A stretch of 64,000 bases of DNA, from assembly GCF_041821085.1 (NCBI RefSeq), contig NZ_JBGUAZ010000001.1:248001-312000 (forward strand), read 5' to 3'. This DNA is from Natrinema sp. HArc-T2 (GTDB lineage Archaea > Halobacteriota > Halobacteria > Halobacteriales > Natrialbaceae). Every line of letters starts with the position of its first letter. The stretch's first letter is position 1. This document shows positions 1-8,542 of the stretch, one piece after another. Under the pieces are notes generated by a model. That model made no database searches, had not been told where the DNA came from, and was given only the letters and a program-made list of their open reading frames with translations. The translations under genes were made by a program, and so were the position numbers.

Positions 1-323
1 CCCGAGGCCGACCAGAGTTTGAGCCCGTTGTCTGGCGCGGGGTTGTGCGAGGCCGTCACAACGATGCCTGCATCCGCGTTCGTTCGCGGGACCGCTCTGG
101 CGATCGTCGGCGTCGGTGCGACGCCCGCCTCGAGCACGTCCGCGCCACACTCACGCAGTCCGGCGGTTACTGCATCGGTCAGGACCGCGCCGCTCTCTCG
201 AGCGTCTCGCCCGACGACGACGCGCTCGTAGCCGTCGGACGCGACGGCGCGTCCAATCGAGAGCGCGAGTTCGGCCGTTACCGCTTCGCCGACAGTGCCG
301 CGGATACCGCTCGTTCCGAACAT
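1..323 (-). CDS. glmM: Phosphohexomutase (GlmM/phosphoglucosamine or phosphomannomutase family), 3' part outside window
   Basis: The first 107 codons are present; the gene runs off the left edge. The product starts MFGTSGIRGTVGE, the usual N-terminus of alpha-D-phosphohexomutases, and carries the phosphoserine loop TASHNP near residue 92. That serine is transiently phosphorylated as the enzyme moves phosphate between C6 and C1 of a hexose or hexosamine. Haloarchaea have several paralogues, so the substrate (glucosamine-6-P, mannose-6-P or glucose-6-P) cannot be fixed from this piece. The ATG was chosen because family members start immediately before the FGTSGIRG motif. An A/T-rich box about 25 bases upstream (around 345-352) could be its promoter. 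Confidence 0.88.
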   Translation of the reverse strand, partial: MFGTSGIRGTVGEAVTAELALSIGRAVASDGYERVVVGRDARESGAVLTDAVTAGLRECGADVLEAGVAPTPTIARAVPRTNADAGIVVTASHNPAPDNGLKLWSAS

Positions 324-465
324 AGGATGGGCACTCGAGGACGCAGGGATTACTATGGAGTTATTAGGGCGGGGTAGCGTGTGTTCAGAGGCCGCTTCTG
401 CGTGAAGGGTTCGTTCTATTGGTGGTTGCCATAGCGGTAATTGACCTTTCTCATCGATATGAGAT

Positions 466-1224
466 TCACTCGACGCTCGGACGCATTCTATTGAATAAGA
501 CCAACGCCGCCTCGCGATATCCATCAACCTCAACGAACACATCCATGTGAGACTCTATTGTGAACAAAACGAATCTATAGGGGTTCAACCCTGGTATTAC
601 TGAGAGAATCCAGAAGACAGAGAATGTGTTGACGAGCCTGATCGCTCCGGGACCAATCAATGAATCGTTCCAGACAATGACACTGACGAGTTCGGCCTTG
701 TCGTCCGTGCGGACGATTTCCTGTGGTCCAATCACCAGTTCTTGGTTGAAGGTCTCCACGATAGTCGGGCTGACAGCGAGGGCTTTCAACCAGAGAAGGA
801 ATGCCAATGCAAGTAATCCGAGCAGGCTAGGACCGCCAAGTGCAATTGAGATAATAACAGATTCAGCCGACTGAAGTAGCTCAAGTCCTACTCTTGCCGC
901 GTACGAGGCGAACGTAAACCCGAAAAACGACCCAACGACAGCAATAACAAGTAAGACTGTTGTGAAGATCTCATTGAGACCAGATACTAACGATTTCGCT
1001 TGCGTAACAGGATTGCTAGGCCTGTAGCTATAGGCGACCGTCGCCCGTTTTTTCGCATCCTCCTTTAGATTAGACACAGCCATAGACTCGTACTGCTGCT
1101 GCTGCGCATAGGGGTGCTGCTCGTACGCTTCCTCAAACAGGTTGCACAAGTCATCACGGATGTCCTTGAAGACATCCATTGGTAGGAACCAACGAAGGAA
1201 CCCATTCCAAGACGGTATCCGCAT
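466..1224 (-). CDS. Hypothetical multi-pass membrane protein
   Basis: I do not recognise this protein of about 250 residues. The N-terminal third is soluble, with a QQQQ stretch. It is followed by hydrophobic segments near residues 90-115, 125-150 and 205-225 (approximate), so it should be an integral membrane protein. Base composition is more AT-rich than the neighbours and codon use is less biased, which hints at acquisition. It lies just downstream of the 3' end of the leftward tRNA-Gln, a classic integration position, but I found no duplicated tRNA end on its far side. The start is uncertain: GTG at 1275, ATG at 1224 and ATG at 1179 are all possible. ATG 1224 is used here. Confidence 0.5.
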   Translation of the reverse strand: MRIPSWNGFLRWFLPMDVFKDIRDDLCNLFEEAYEQHPYAQQQQYESMAVSNLKEDAKKRATVAYSYRPSNPVTQAKSLVSGLNEIFTTVLLVIAVVGSFFGFTFASYAARVGLELLQSAESVIISIALGGPSLLGLLALAFLLWLKALAVSPTIVETFNQELVIGPQEIVRTDDKAELVSVIVWNDSLIGPGAIRLVNTFSVFWILSVIPGLNPYRFVLFTIESHMDVFVEVDGYREAALVLFNRMRPSVE

Positions 1225-1352
1225 TACTGCTATATTATCATTGTGTCGGGCATGAATGTTCACTAACTGCACCAAAAATGGTCGGTAGCTTGCTATGGAA
1301 CCGAATCATCGAACGCACCTGCAGGTGCGGGGATTCAAAACTGCGAGTTCAT

Positions 1353-1455
1353 AGTCCCGGGCGGATTCGAACCGCCGTCATGGGCTTGCTTCCGTGACGG
1401 ACTGAACCGAAACACGTCCAAAGGCCCATATGATTGGCCACTACACCACGGGACT
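1353..1455 (-). tRNA. tRNA-Gln(TTG) with intron
   Basis: The leftward transcript folds as a tRNA. The seven-base acceptor stem AGTCCCG/CGGGACT, the T-arm GGTTCGAATCC and an anticodon stem TGGGC/GCCCA are all visible. The anticodon loop reads CTTTGG and is interrupted by about 31 bases before its last A. This is the canonical archaeal intron position after base 37, giving anticodon TTG. Intron-containing tRNA-Gln(TTG) is known in haloarchaea. Spliced length is about 72 bases. Confidence 0.9.
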
Positions 1456-1536
1456 TCGTGGATCGCTCGCCACCCCGTCTCTCTTGCAGTGCTACGGGGC
1501 TTCACTCGCTGGATAGACTGCCATCGCACAATAGTG

Positions 1537-2286
1537 TTACTTTTCGTCGTGAGCCGGAAGCGTAATCGTCCCCGCTTCGGCGTGGCGATGACAGCTCCGA
1601 CAGAGCGTTATCACGTTGTCCATCGTGTGTGCGTCTTCGGGCTGATCGAACGACCGCACTGGCTGGCGGTGATGGACATCTGGATTTCGACCCAGTTCCT
1701 CAGCGCTCGTCCCGCAATGTTGACACTCGTAGTCGTCGCGCTCGAGCGCCTGCCGTCGAATCTGCCACCACTGTTGTCCGTAGTCGATCGAGCCTCCTTC
1801 CCACTGATGGTGATCCGGCCCGACGACGTTCTCCGACAGCCAATCGCCGTAGCACTCGAGCGTGCAAAAGACGCCGCGGTTTCGAGTCTCGAGTCGCGCC
1901 GGCCGAACCTCGAGGTCGGTTCCACAGCCTGTACAGTCGACAACAACCCGTTCTCCCTTCTCTGACGGGTTCTCGGGTAGCAATCCGCTGGCGTTCTCGA
2001 CGCACTCAGAACAGTACACTCCCGGCTTGTCCGAGGGATAGTAGTCGAACGTCGATCCACAGCGATCACACGTCCCAGTTTCTGTTCCACCCTTCCAGTT
2101 CCCATTGTGCTTCCCGGCGTTGGGATTACAGTCGTCACAGAACTCGCGTCTGGATTTCGGATCGTAGAATTCGGACTCACACCCGGTACAGGTTCGATTC
2201 GGCAGCGGCTCGTCGTGGACTTTCGTGTGATGCTGGCGCATTCCCTGTTCGGTCGTCAGGGACTTCCCGCAGGTTGGGCAGTCCAT
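1537..2286 (-). CDS. HNH endonuclease domain protein with zinc-finger repeats
   Basis: A 249-residue protein. The N-terminus (MDCPTCGKSL) is a C2H2-like finger, followed by several CxxC knuckles around residues 30-55, 70-100 and 115-150. The C-terminal quarter is an HNH nuclease fold: CQHCG, the catalytic VHHRQPV, an N in DNVITLC, and CRSCHRH. HNH proteins of this type cut DNA non-specifically or as homing and defence nucleases, and the natural target here is unknown. The start was placed at the ATG before DCPTCG because the upstream extension of the open frame is Arg/Ser-rich low-quality sequence over the promoter region. It is a monocistronic leftward gene between tRNA-Gln and the aminotransferase. 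Confidence 0.8.
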   Translation of the reverse strand: MDCPTCGKSLTTEQGMRQHHTKVHDEPLPNRTCTGCESEFYDPKSRREFCDDCNPNAGKHNGNWKGGTETGTCDRCGSTFDYYPSDKPGVYCSECVENASGLLPENPSEKGERVVVDCTGCGTDLEVRPARLETRNRGVFCTLECYGDWLSENVVGPDHHQWEGGSIDYGQQWWQIRRQALERDDYECQHCGTSAEELGRNPDVHHRQPVRSFDQPEDAHTMDNVITLCRSCHRHAEAGTITLPAHDEK

Positions 2287-2422
2287 AAACAATGCTGTAT
2301 GTGTGGGAAAATAAACAACACTAAACCGTAGTGAAAGTAATCTGAATGGACTCGAGTCTCGCTCTCGAGCAGCCGCCAGAAGCAAAATCAGCGACGGAGA
2401 CGCCGCGTGCGACGCTGCCGGC

Positions 2423-3571
2423 TTACAGGTAGCCTTCCTCGGCCAGTCGCTCGATGCCTTCCTCGAGTCGCTCTTCGCTCGCCGCATACGAGATCCGCGC
2501 GTAGCCGGGGGTGCCGAAGGCGCTGCCGGGTACGGTTGCGACGTGAGCGTCTTCGATCGCGCCCTCACACCAGGCCTGATCGTCGTCACCGACGGGCAGC
2601 ATCATGTAGAACGCACCCTCGGGGACGGCGACGTCGACGCCGTGTTCGTCGAGGAGGTCGACGACGAGGTCACGGCGCTGCTCGAACGCTTCGGTCATCT
2701 CGGCGACGGCCTCGTCGGTGTTCTCGAGCGCTTCGATCCCGGCATGCTGGACGAAGTTCACGGCGGAGGAGACGGAGTGGCTGTGGAGCTTGCCAGCCTG
2801 GTCGATCAGATCCTCGGGACCGGCGAAGTAGCCAAGTCGCCAGCCGGTCATCGAGTAGGCCTTCGAGAAGCCGTTGACCGTGACGGTGCGGTCGGCCATG
2901 CCCTCGAGCGTGCCGAGACTGGTCGGTTCGACGCCGTAGGTGATCTCCTTGTAGATCTCGTCGGAGATGACGGTGATGTCGTGTTCGACCGCCAGATCGC
3001 GGACGCCTTCGAGCGCGGCGTCGGAGTAGACCGCGCCGGTGGGGTTCGACGGGGAGTTGACGACGAGTAGTTCGGTGTTGTCCGAGACCGCGGCCTCGAG
3101 GTCGTCGAGGGCAGGCTCAAGCTGGAAGTCGGTCTCGGAGAGGTCGACGCGGGTCAGGTCGCCGCCGGCCATCTTGACCATCGCCTCGTAGGAGACCCAC
3201 GCGGGGTCGAGCAGGACGACTTCGTCGCCGTCTTCGATGAGTGCCTGGACGATCTCGTAGAGGGCCTGCTTCGCGCCGGGCGTGACGATGATCTCGTCGG
3301 CTGTGTGCTCTAAGCCGTCGTCGGCGAGTTTGTCGGCGATCGCCTCACGCAGTTCGAGAATGCCGGCGGAGGTCGTGTAGCCGGTGTGGCCGGCGTCCAT
3401 CGCGTCCTTGCCGGCCTCGACGATGTTCTCGGGCGTGGGGAAGTCGGGCTCGCCGACGGAGAGGTCGACGACGTCTGCGCCCTCGGCCTCGAGTTCGGTT
3501 GCGAGCGCGGAGATAGCAAGCGTTGCGGACGGTTCGACTCGGGTTACACGGTCGGTGAATTCCATCGTCAT
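2423..3571 (-). CDS. aspC: Pyridoxal-phosphate aminotransferase, class I (aspartate aminotransferase-like)
   Basis: A 382-residue fold-type I aminotransferase. Visible motifs are the N-terminal VGEPDFPTP (about 39-47), NSPSNPTG (about 172-179), the cofactor-binding SDEIYK (about 203-208) and the Schiff-base lysine in FSKAYSMTGWRLGY (Lys about 237). Family members exchange amino groups between aspartate, or aromatic or other amino acids, and 2-oxoglutarate in the cytoplasm; exact specificity cannot be read here. The ATG overlaps the stop codon of the upstream lumazine synthase gene (ATGA), which supports the chosen start and means the two genes are probably cotranscribed and translationally coupled. 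Confidence 0.92.
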   Translation of the reverse strand: MTMEFTDRVTRVEPSATLAISALATELEAEGADVVDLSVGEPDFPTPENIVEAGKDAMDAGHTGYTTSAGILELREAIADKLADDGLEHTADEIIVTPGAKQALYEIVQALIEDGDEVVLLDPAWVSYEAMVKMAGGDLTRVDLSETDFQLEPALDDLEAAVSDNTELLVVNSPSNPTGAVYSDAALEGVRDLAVEHDITVISDEIYKEITYGVEPTSLGTLEGMADRTVTVNGFSKAYSMTGWRLGYFAGPEDLIDQAGKLHSHSVSSAVNFVQHAGIEALENTDEAVAEMTEAFEQRRDLVVDLLDEHGVDVAVPEGAFYMMLPVGDDDQAWCEGAIEDAHVATVPGSAFGTPGYARISYAASEERLEEGIERLAEEGYL

Positions 3572-4002
3572 TGTTGGGAATCGGCTGCGGGACTGGGGGC
3601 TGGGAGTTCGTCGACGAGGTCGAGCGCGCCGTCGACGGCTTTCGCCGCGTTTTCGACGCGTTCGCGCGCTTCGGCGGCGGACATGCCGGGGCCGGTCACG
3701 CCGAGGGTCACCGGCGTATCGCGCTCGAGACTCACGTCGGAGAGTCGTTGTGCGGTGGCGTCGGTGATCACCTGATCGTGATCGGTATCGCCGGTGATGA
3801 CGGTGCCGATCACGGCGACGGCGTCAACCTCGTCACGACGTGCGAGGCGATCGGCGGCCAGCGGCGCGTCGTAGACGCCCGGCACGTGGACCGTCTCGTA
3901 CACGTCGGCACCCGCGGCCGTTGCGGCCTCGAGTGCGTCCTGCTCCATCTGCTCGGTGATCGGCCGGTTGAACTCCGCGACCACCAGTCCGAGCGTGGTC
4001 AT
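3568..4002 (-). CDS. ribH: 6,7-dimethyl-8-ribityllumazine synthase
   Basis: A 144-residue protein matching lumazine synthase. It condenses 5-amino-6-ribitylaminouracil with 3,4-dihydroxy-2-butanone 4-phosphate in the penultimate step of riboflavin synthesis. The sequence shows the early strand and FNRPIT loop, the HVPGVYDAPLA segment (about 39-49), the phosphate-binding GTVITGDTDHD loop with the general-base histidine at about 75, and the late VTGPGMSAAEARERV. Length is normal for haloarchaeal RibH. The open frame extends upstream, but homologues begin at MTTLGLVVAEFN, so ATG 4002 is used. It is first in a two-gene leftward unit with the aminotransferase. Confidence 0.93.
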   Translation of the reverse strand: MTTLGLVVAEFNRPITEQMEQDALEAATAAGADVYETVHVPGVYDAPLAADRLARRDEVDAVAVIGTVITGDTDHDQVITDATAQRLSDVSLERDTPVTLGVTGPGMSAAEARERVENAAKAVDGALDLVDELPAPSPAADSQQ

Positions 4003-4126
4003 AGGCGAGCGGTAGGGAGGATGGGTAAAAGAGGTACCGTTCTGTGGTGGCCACGTGCTGACGAGTACCGGACGGAACACCACTCGATCGAGCCAGATAC
4101 TCGGGCACTCCCCCAATCCATCCCGC

Positions 4127-4954
4127 TTACGACGTGTTGGTCCCTCGAAGCGTCACATCGCTGTTGATCGTCTCGAGGCGGATCCGACGGGAGCCATCGC
4201 CCAGCGTCACCTCGAGTGAGCCGTCGCCCGACGTGCTCGAGGTGTCGAAGCCCTCAAACGAGATGTCGCCGTTAGTCGTCGAGACGCTGACGGTCGCATC
4301 GAGCGAGACAGGTGTCCGGACCGTGATTTCGCCGTTGGTACTCTCCGCTGTCAGGTCGCCACCGCCGTCTGCAAGCGAGATATCGATATCTCCGTTGGTC
4401 GTGTTCGCGTCCACGTCGCCGCTGACGCCAGCGGCGTGGATCTCGCCATTGGTCGTCTCGGCGCTTAGCCCGCCGTCGACACCTTCGATGTCGACCCGAC
4501 CGTTCGTCGTCCCGGCGACGAGGTCGTCGGTCACGTTCTGAGTCTCGATGTCGCCGTTGGTCGTCTCCGCTCGCGCGAGTCGGATCCCTGTCGGGACTGT
4601 CACCTCGAGATCGACTTTGGGATCGGGGCCGAACAGAAACGGCGTCGTGTCGTAGTCGGTCTCGAGCGCCAGGTGGCCGCCGTTCCGACTGGACGCGAGA
4701 GTCACCGACTCGAGGATGTCTTCGGTCGGTGCCGCTTTGTCGGCTGTGACCGCGATCGTGTCGTCTTCGTTTCCGTCGACGGTGATCGAGCCGTTGACAG
4801 TCTCGAGTGAGAGTGAACTGAGGTCCGCGGTCTGGTATGTTTCCGTCACGGTTTCCGTTGCGCCCCTGCCAGTCGCGAGACAGCCAGCGAGCGCGCCGAG
4901 CGCACCGAGACTTCCCCCACCGAGCAACTGGCGCCGTGAAATGTTACTCGTCAT
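4127..4954 (-). CDS. Tat-exported DUF4097-type beta-strand repeat lipoprotein
   Basis: A 275-residue protein with a twin-arginine signal (SRRQLLGG) and lipobox LAGC near residue 24, so it is probably exported folded and lipid-anchored on the outer face of the membrane. The mature part is a run of about ten imperfect repeats of 15-20 residues containing TTNGDI or TxNGxI, characteristic of DUF4097/adhesin-like beta-helices. The molecular role is unknown; related repeats occur in cell-surface and stress-associated proteins. It is monocistronic. The upstream strand around 4970-4985 is AT-rich and could hold the promoter. Confidence 0.82.
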   Translation of the reverse strand: MTSNISRRQLLGGGSLGALGALAGCLATGRGATETVTETYQTADLSSLSLETVNGSITVDGNEDDTIAVTADKAAPTEDILESVTLASSRNGGHLALETDYDTTPFLFGPDPKVDLEVTVPTGIRLARAETTNGDIETQNVTDDLVAGTTNGRVDIEGVDGGLSAETTNGEIHAAGVSGDVDANTTNGDIDISLADGGGDLTAESTNGEITVRTPVSLDATVSVSTTNGDISFEGFDTSSTSGDGSLEVTLGDGSRRIRLETINSDVTLRGTNTS

Positions 4955-5259
4955 ACTCGTATCGATGTGGTCCTCTCGACATATGTACTACTAGTCAGTT
5001 TCCGACGCGGGTGTTGTCCACGAAGATTTTTATAGGATAACGGTCGCAGCGCCTGAGACGGGCTGTTGTCACGATGTCCCGGCCCGACCGCAGGGCGGTC
5101 ACGATTGCATCGGAACCCACTGACAAGACCGTGTGACGGCAGTCACCTGCGAAGCGCCAGGTTCGAGATCGGATGCCGTCGGTGACGGGCAGGGAGTTAC
5201 CGTGTCTCGAGCATGCAGTTTGAGAATTCTTAAGCGCGGGCGACGACAACCGCGGCGTA
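4955..5259. promoter_or_regulatory. Divergent promoter region between the DUF4097 lipoprotein gene and purK
   Basis: This 305-base stretch holds no convincing gene. On the rightward strand a TTCTTAAG box at about 5227-5234 sits 26-33 bases before the purK ATG, the spacing of an archaeal TATA box for a leaderless or short-leader transcript. A second T/A-rich tract (TTTTTATAGG) lies at about 5027-5036 with no nearby rightward start. Leftward, the AT-rich segment around 4975-4990 could serve the lipoprotein gene. Confidence 0.4.
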
Positions 5260-6423
5260 ATGACAACGCTACGGACGCCGGGACCGACGATCGGCGTCGT
5301 CGGAGGAGGACAGCTCGGGCGGATGCTCGCCGAAGCGGCCGCGCCGCTGGGTGTCGAGGTAATCGTGCTCGATCCGACGCCGGACTGTCCGGCAGCGCTC
5401 GTGGCCAGCGACCAGATCGTTGCCGCGTTCGACGACGAAGCGGGGATCCGTGAGCTCGCCGAGCGCGCCGATATCCTCACGTTCGAGATCGAACTCGCCG
5501 ACCAGAACGTCATGGACCGTATCAGCGAGGAGACGGGGACGCCGGTCCACCCGAAGCCGTCGACGCTCGAGACGATCCACGACAAACTCGTCCAGAAACG
5601 CGAACTCGAGGACGCGGGCGTTCCGGTGCCGCCGTTCCGCGAGGTCGACGATGCCGACGACATCCGCGAGGCGATCGACGACTACGGCGCACCGGTGATG
5701 CTCAAAGCCCGCACCGGCGGCTACGACGGGCGCGGCAACGTCCCCGTCGAGTCGAAAGCCGACGCCGCGGACGCCCTCGAGTCGGTCGCCGGCCCCGCGA
5801 TGGTCGAGTCGTTCGTCGACTTCGAGCGCGAGGTGTCGGTCATCGCCGTCAAAGGGGACGACGAGGTCACCACCTTCCCGCTGGGCGAGAACGTCCACGA
5901 AGACGAGATCCTCCGGGAGACGATCGTCCCCGCGCGTTCGAGCGAGGCCGTCACCGAGCGCGCGTACGACGTCGCCCGCGACGTCCTCGAGGTGATGGAC
6001 GGTCGTGGCGTCTACGGGACCGAACTGTTCGAGACGAGCGAGGGCGAGATTCTGCTCAACGAGATCGCGCCGCGCCCGCACAACTCGGGCCACTGGACGA
6101 TCGAGGGGACACAGACTTCGCAGTTCGAACAGCACGTCCGGGCCGTGCTGGGCTGGCCGCTCGGTTCGACGGCCCTGCGTTCGCCGACCGTGATGACGAA
6201 TCTACTCGCCGATGTCGAACAAGAGGGGCCGGCACAGGTGGGAGATATCAATGAGGTCTTAGAGACCCCTGGCGCGGCCCTTCACTGGTACGGCAAGCAC
6301 CAGGCGCGACCCCTTCGGAAAATGGGCCACGTCACTGTGACTGCCGACGGAGACGACGATTCGGTCGATGACCTCCTCGAGACGGCACGCGACCTCGAGG
6401 CCGCCATGACGTTCCAGTCGTAG
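5260..6423 (+). CDS. purK: 5-(carboxyamino)imidazole ribonucleotide synthase
   Basis: A 387-residue ATP-grasp enzyme that carboxylates aminoimidazole ribonucleotide with bicarbonate and ATP to give N5-CAIR in purine biosynthesis. Diagnostic features are the N-terminal nucleotide-binding IGVVGGGQLGRML (about 11-23), the ATP-grasp lysine region LKARTGGYDGRGN (about 148-160), a VESFVDFEREVSV strand, and the metal-binding ELFETSEGEILLNEIAPRPHNSGHWT segment. Length is normal. The gene directly downstream is purE, whose enzyme consumes N5-CAIR, so the pair forms a functional unit with a 76-base gap. Confidence 0.96.
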   Translation: MTTLRTPGPTIGVVGGGQLGRMLAEAAAPLGVEVIVLDPTPDCPAALVASDQIVAAFDDEAGIRELAERADILTFEIELADQNVMDRISEETGTPVHPKPSTLETIHDKLVQKRELEDAGVPVPPFREVDDADDIREAIDDYGAPVMLKARTGGYDGRGNVPVESKADAADALESVAGPAMVESFVDFEREVSVIAVKGDDEVTTFPLGENVHEDEILRETIVPARSSEAVTERAYDVARDVLEVMDGRGVYGTELFETSEGEILLNEIAPRPHNSGHWTIEGTQTSQFEQHVRAVLGWPLGSTALRSPTVMTNLLADVEQEGPAQVGDINEVLETPGAALHWYGKHQARPLRKMGHVTVTADGDDDSVDDLLETARDLEAAMTFQS

Positions 6424-6499
6424 TCGTCCGGCCTGCACCCGACCCGGTCTTCATTTCGTTTACCACCGTTTCAAGTCGCTTGCCCGACCACCCTCACCC

Positions 6500-7138
6500 A
6501 TGAGCGACAGCGTCAGCGACCTGATCGACCGCTTGCACGACGAAGCCGACCAGGACCGCCCGGCTGCGGAGACCCCCGATGTGGGGATCGTGATGGGCAG
6601 TGATTCCGACCTCGAGACGATGATGACCGGCGGGAAACGTCGCGGTGCCTACGACGCCTTCGTCGACGAACTCGGCTTCGCAGAGCAGACAGACTACGAG
6701 AACGCGCCCGACGAGCGCTTTACGTTCGAGACCTACGTCACCTCGGCCCACCGGACGCCCGACTTAATGACGGCTTACGCCGAGACGGCAGAGGATCGCG
6801 GGCTCGAGGTACTCATTGCCGGCGCGGGCGGCAAATCAGCGGACCTGCCGAACATGACCGCCTCGATCGCGTACCCGCTGCCGGTCATCGGCGTTCCAGT
6901 TCAGGAAAAATCCGTCGACAGCGTCATCGGAATGCCGACCGGCGCGCCGCTGGTCGCCGTCGACGCCGGCAAGTCGTTTAACGCCGCGCTGTCGACCGCC
7001 CAGATCCTCGCTCGCCAGCACGACGACGTTCGTGACCGACTGGTCGCGTACCACGAGGACTTACGCGAGGGTGTCGGCTCTGTTTCTCGAGCCCTCCACG
7101 ACGAGGGGACGCCGGCGTTCCGAGAGCGTGATCAGTAA
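6500..7138 (+). CDS. purE: N5-carboxyaminoimidazole ribonucleotide mutase
   Basis: A 212-residue PurE, which moves the carboxylate of N5-CAIR to C4. The motifs GIVMGSDSDLETM (about 29-41), SAHRTPDLM with the catalytic histidine (about 84) and AGAGGKSADLPNMTAS are clear. Compared with the roughly 165-residue bacterial enzyme it has an N-terminal extension and an insertion of about 20-25 residues (about 45-75) between the first strand and the HRTP loop; a class-I-like core is otherwise intact. It lies 76 bases downstream of purK in the same direction and works on its product. Confidence 0.95.
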   Translation: MSDSVSDLIDRLHDEADQDRPAAETPDVGIVMGSDSDLETMMTGGKRRGAYDAFVDELGFAEQTDYENAPDERFTFETYVTSAHRTPDLMTAYAETAEDRGLEVLIAGAGGKSADLPNMTASIAYPLPVIGVPVQEKSVDSVIGMPTGAPLVAVDAGKSFNAALSTAQILARQHDDVRDRLVAYHEDLREGVGSVSRALHDEGTPAFRERDQ

Positions 7139-7301
7139 CCAGCGAGCGCGGGGCTAGAGCGGACAGCTCGCCGTTCCGGGCCCGGTCACAACTCCTGTTT
7201 GTTCCCGTTTAGAAAGCGGGTATGGCCGCTCGAGCGCGGGATTTCGGGCGGGTTAAACGCCGAGTAATATCGTTTTACCGGTCCGTCCCCCCTCCAGGCA
7301 T

Positions 7302-7310
7302 CTATATATA
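7302..7310 (+). promoter_or_regulatory. TATA box probably driving the nuo operon
   Basis: CTATATATA lies in the 7139-7433 gap between purE and nuoA and is the strongest TATA-like sequence in this part of the window. Transcription would start near 7330, leaving an untranslated leader of about 100 bases before the preferred nuoA ATG. The rest of the gap contains no recognisable gene. Confidence 0.5.
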
Positions 7311-7433
7311 GTATCGTGTGACTATTCACATGGGATCAATTCACGCTGAAGTCCCGTTGTGGCCCGTGTTTCCCGCAAAAACGAAGGATCAACCCTTATG
7401 TGCGTGCAGTTTGAAGCCCCGAACGTTACCGAG

Positions 7434-7838
7434 ATGAATGATTGGATCGCCATCGGGGCACTGGCGCTCGTCGGGGTACTGATACCGTTCAGTATGATCA
7501 TGGTATCGTATCTCCTGCGGCCCACGGTTCCCGAAACGAGTAAACGCGCCACCTACGAGAGTGGCGAGATTCCGACCGGCGGAACGCGCGTCCGGTTCAA
7601 TATTCAGTATTACATGGTTGCGCTGCTGTTCCTCGTCTTCGATATCGAGACCGTCCTCCTGTTTCCCTGGGCGGTCGCCTATCAGGATGCGCTCGCGGCG
7701 GATATCCCGCTTGCCCGCGCGCTCGGGCCGATGCTGGCGTTCGTCGCCATCTTGCTCGTCGGACTCGCGTGGGCGTGGCGCACAGGCGCGGTACAGTGGG
7801 CACGGACACCCCGCCAACTGGATACTGACAGACCATGA
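7434..7838 (+). CDS. nuoA: NADH-quinone oxidoreductase-like complex I subunit A
   Basis: A 134-residue membrane subunit of the Nuo proton-pumping complex. Three hydrophobic helices are visible (about 4-26, 60-82 and 95-118). The conserved loop RATYESGEIPTGGTRVRFNIQYYMVALLF is split here into YESGEIPTG and FNIQYYMVAL, and FDIETVLLFPW follows. This is the subunit at the quinone tunnel next to NuoH. ATG 7434 (MNDWIAIG) matches the usual haloarchaeal start; an in-frame ATG at 7398 would add 12 residues. The stop overlaps nuoB by four bases. It is the first gene of the eleven-gene operon. Confidence 0.93.
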   Translation: MNDWIAIGALALVGVLIPFSMIMVSYLLRPTVPETSKRATYESGEIPTGGTRVRFNIQYYMVALLFLVFDIETVLLFPWAVAYQDALAADIPLARALGPMLAFVAILLVGLAWAWRTGAVQWARTPRQLDTDRP

Positions 7839-8542
7839 GTAGCGAACAACCACGCCAACAGATCTACGACAGCACCGCACCGTCGACGGACACCCGCGAC
7901 TCGCGGATCGGTGAGGGTGCCGACGACCGTTTCAACTCCAAGCTTCGCGAGGCCTTCGGGTCGACCCCGTTCATCCTCACGAAGTTCGACAAGTTCATGA
8001 ACTGGGTGCGGGGCAACTCGATGTTCATGCTCCAGTTCGGGATCGCGTGTTGCAGCATCGAGATGATGCACACGTACGCGATCAAGCACGACCTGGACCG
8101 CTTCGGGGCTGGCGTTCCGCGCGCCTCGCCCCGACAGGCCGACGTGATGATCGTTCCCGGGACGATCGTCTCCAAGTTCGGCCCCCGCATGAAACGGGTC
8201 TACGACCAGATGCCTGAACCCAAATTCGTCGTCGGCATGGGCTCGTGTACGATCTCCGGCGGCCCCTTCCAGGAAGGATACAACGTCGTGAAGGGTGCCG
8301 AGGAGATCATCCCCGTCGACATCCACGTCCCCGGCTGCCCACCGCGGCCGGAGGCGCTCGTCTACGGCATCCTCAAGCTGCAAGAACGGATCCGCAATGG
8401 CGAGTCGACGCCCGTCGTCGTGAAACCGTACGAACTCGAGGAGTTCGGCGACCTGCCGAAGGACGAACTCGTCCAGAAGCTCGCGGACGACATCGACGAA
8501 GAGGACCTCGTAATGCGCTATAACTGGGCTGATTCACCATGA
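7835..8542 (+). CDS. nuoB: Complex I subunit B (N2 iron-sulfur cluster)
   Basis: A 235-residue subunit that ligates the terminal [4Fe-4S] cluster N2, which hands electrons to quinone. The ligands are all present: the adjacent pair ACCSIEM (Cys 72, 73), Cys 138 in MGSCTISGGPFQ and Cys 168 in VPGCPPRPEALVYG. The family-typical disordered N-terminus and a charged C-terminal tail are also seen. The ATG overlaps the nuoA stop, and its own stop overlaps nuoCD (ATGA), so translation of the three is probably coupled. The protein sits at the membrane face of the peripheral arm. Confidence 0.96.
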   Translation: MSSEQPRQQIYDSTAPSTDTRDSRIGEGADDRFNSKLREAFGSTPFILTKFDKFMNWVRGNSMFMLQFGIACCSIEMMHTYAIKHDLDRFGAGVPRASPRQADVMIVPGTIVSKFGPRMKRVYDQMPEPKFVVGMGSCTISGGPFQEGYNVVKGAEEIIPVDIHVPGCPPRPEALVYGILKLQERIRNGESTPVVVKPYELEEFGDLPKDELVQKLADDIDEEDLVMRYNWADSP

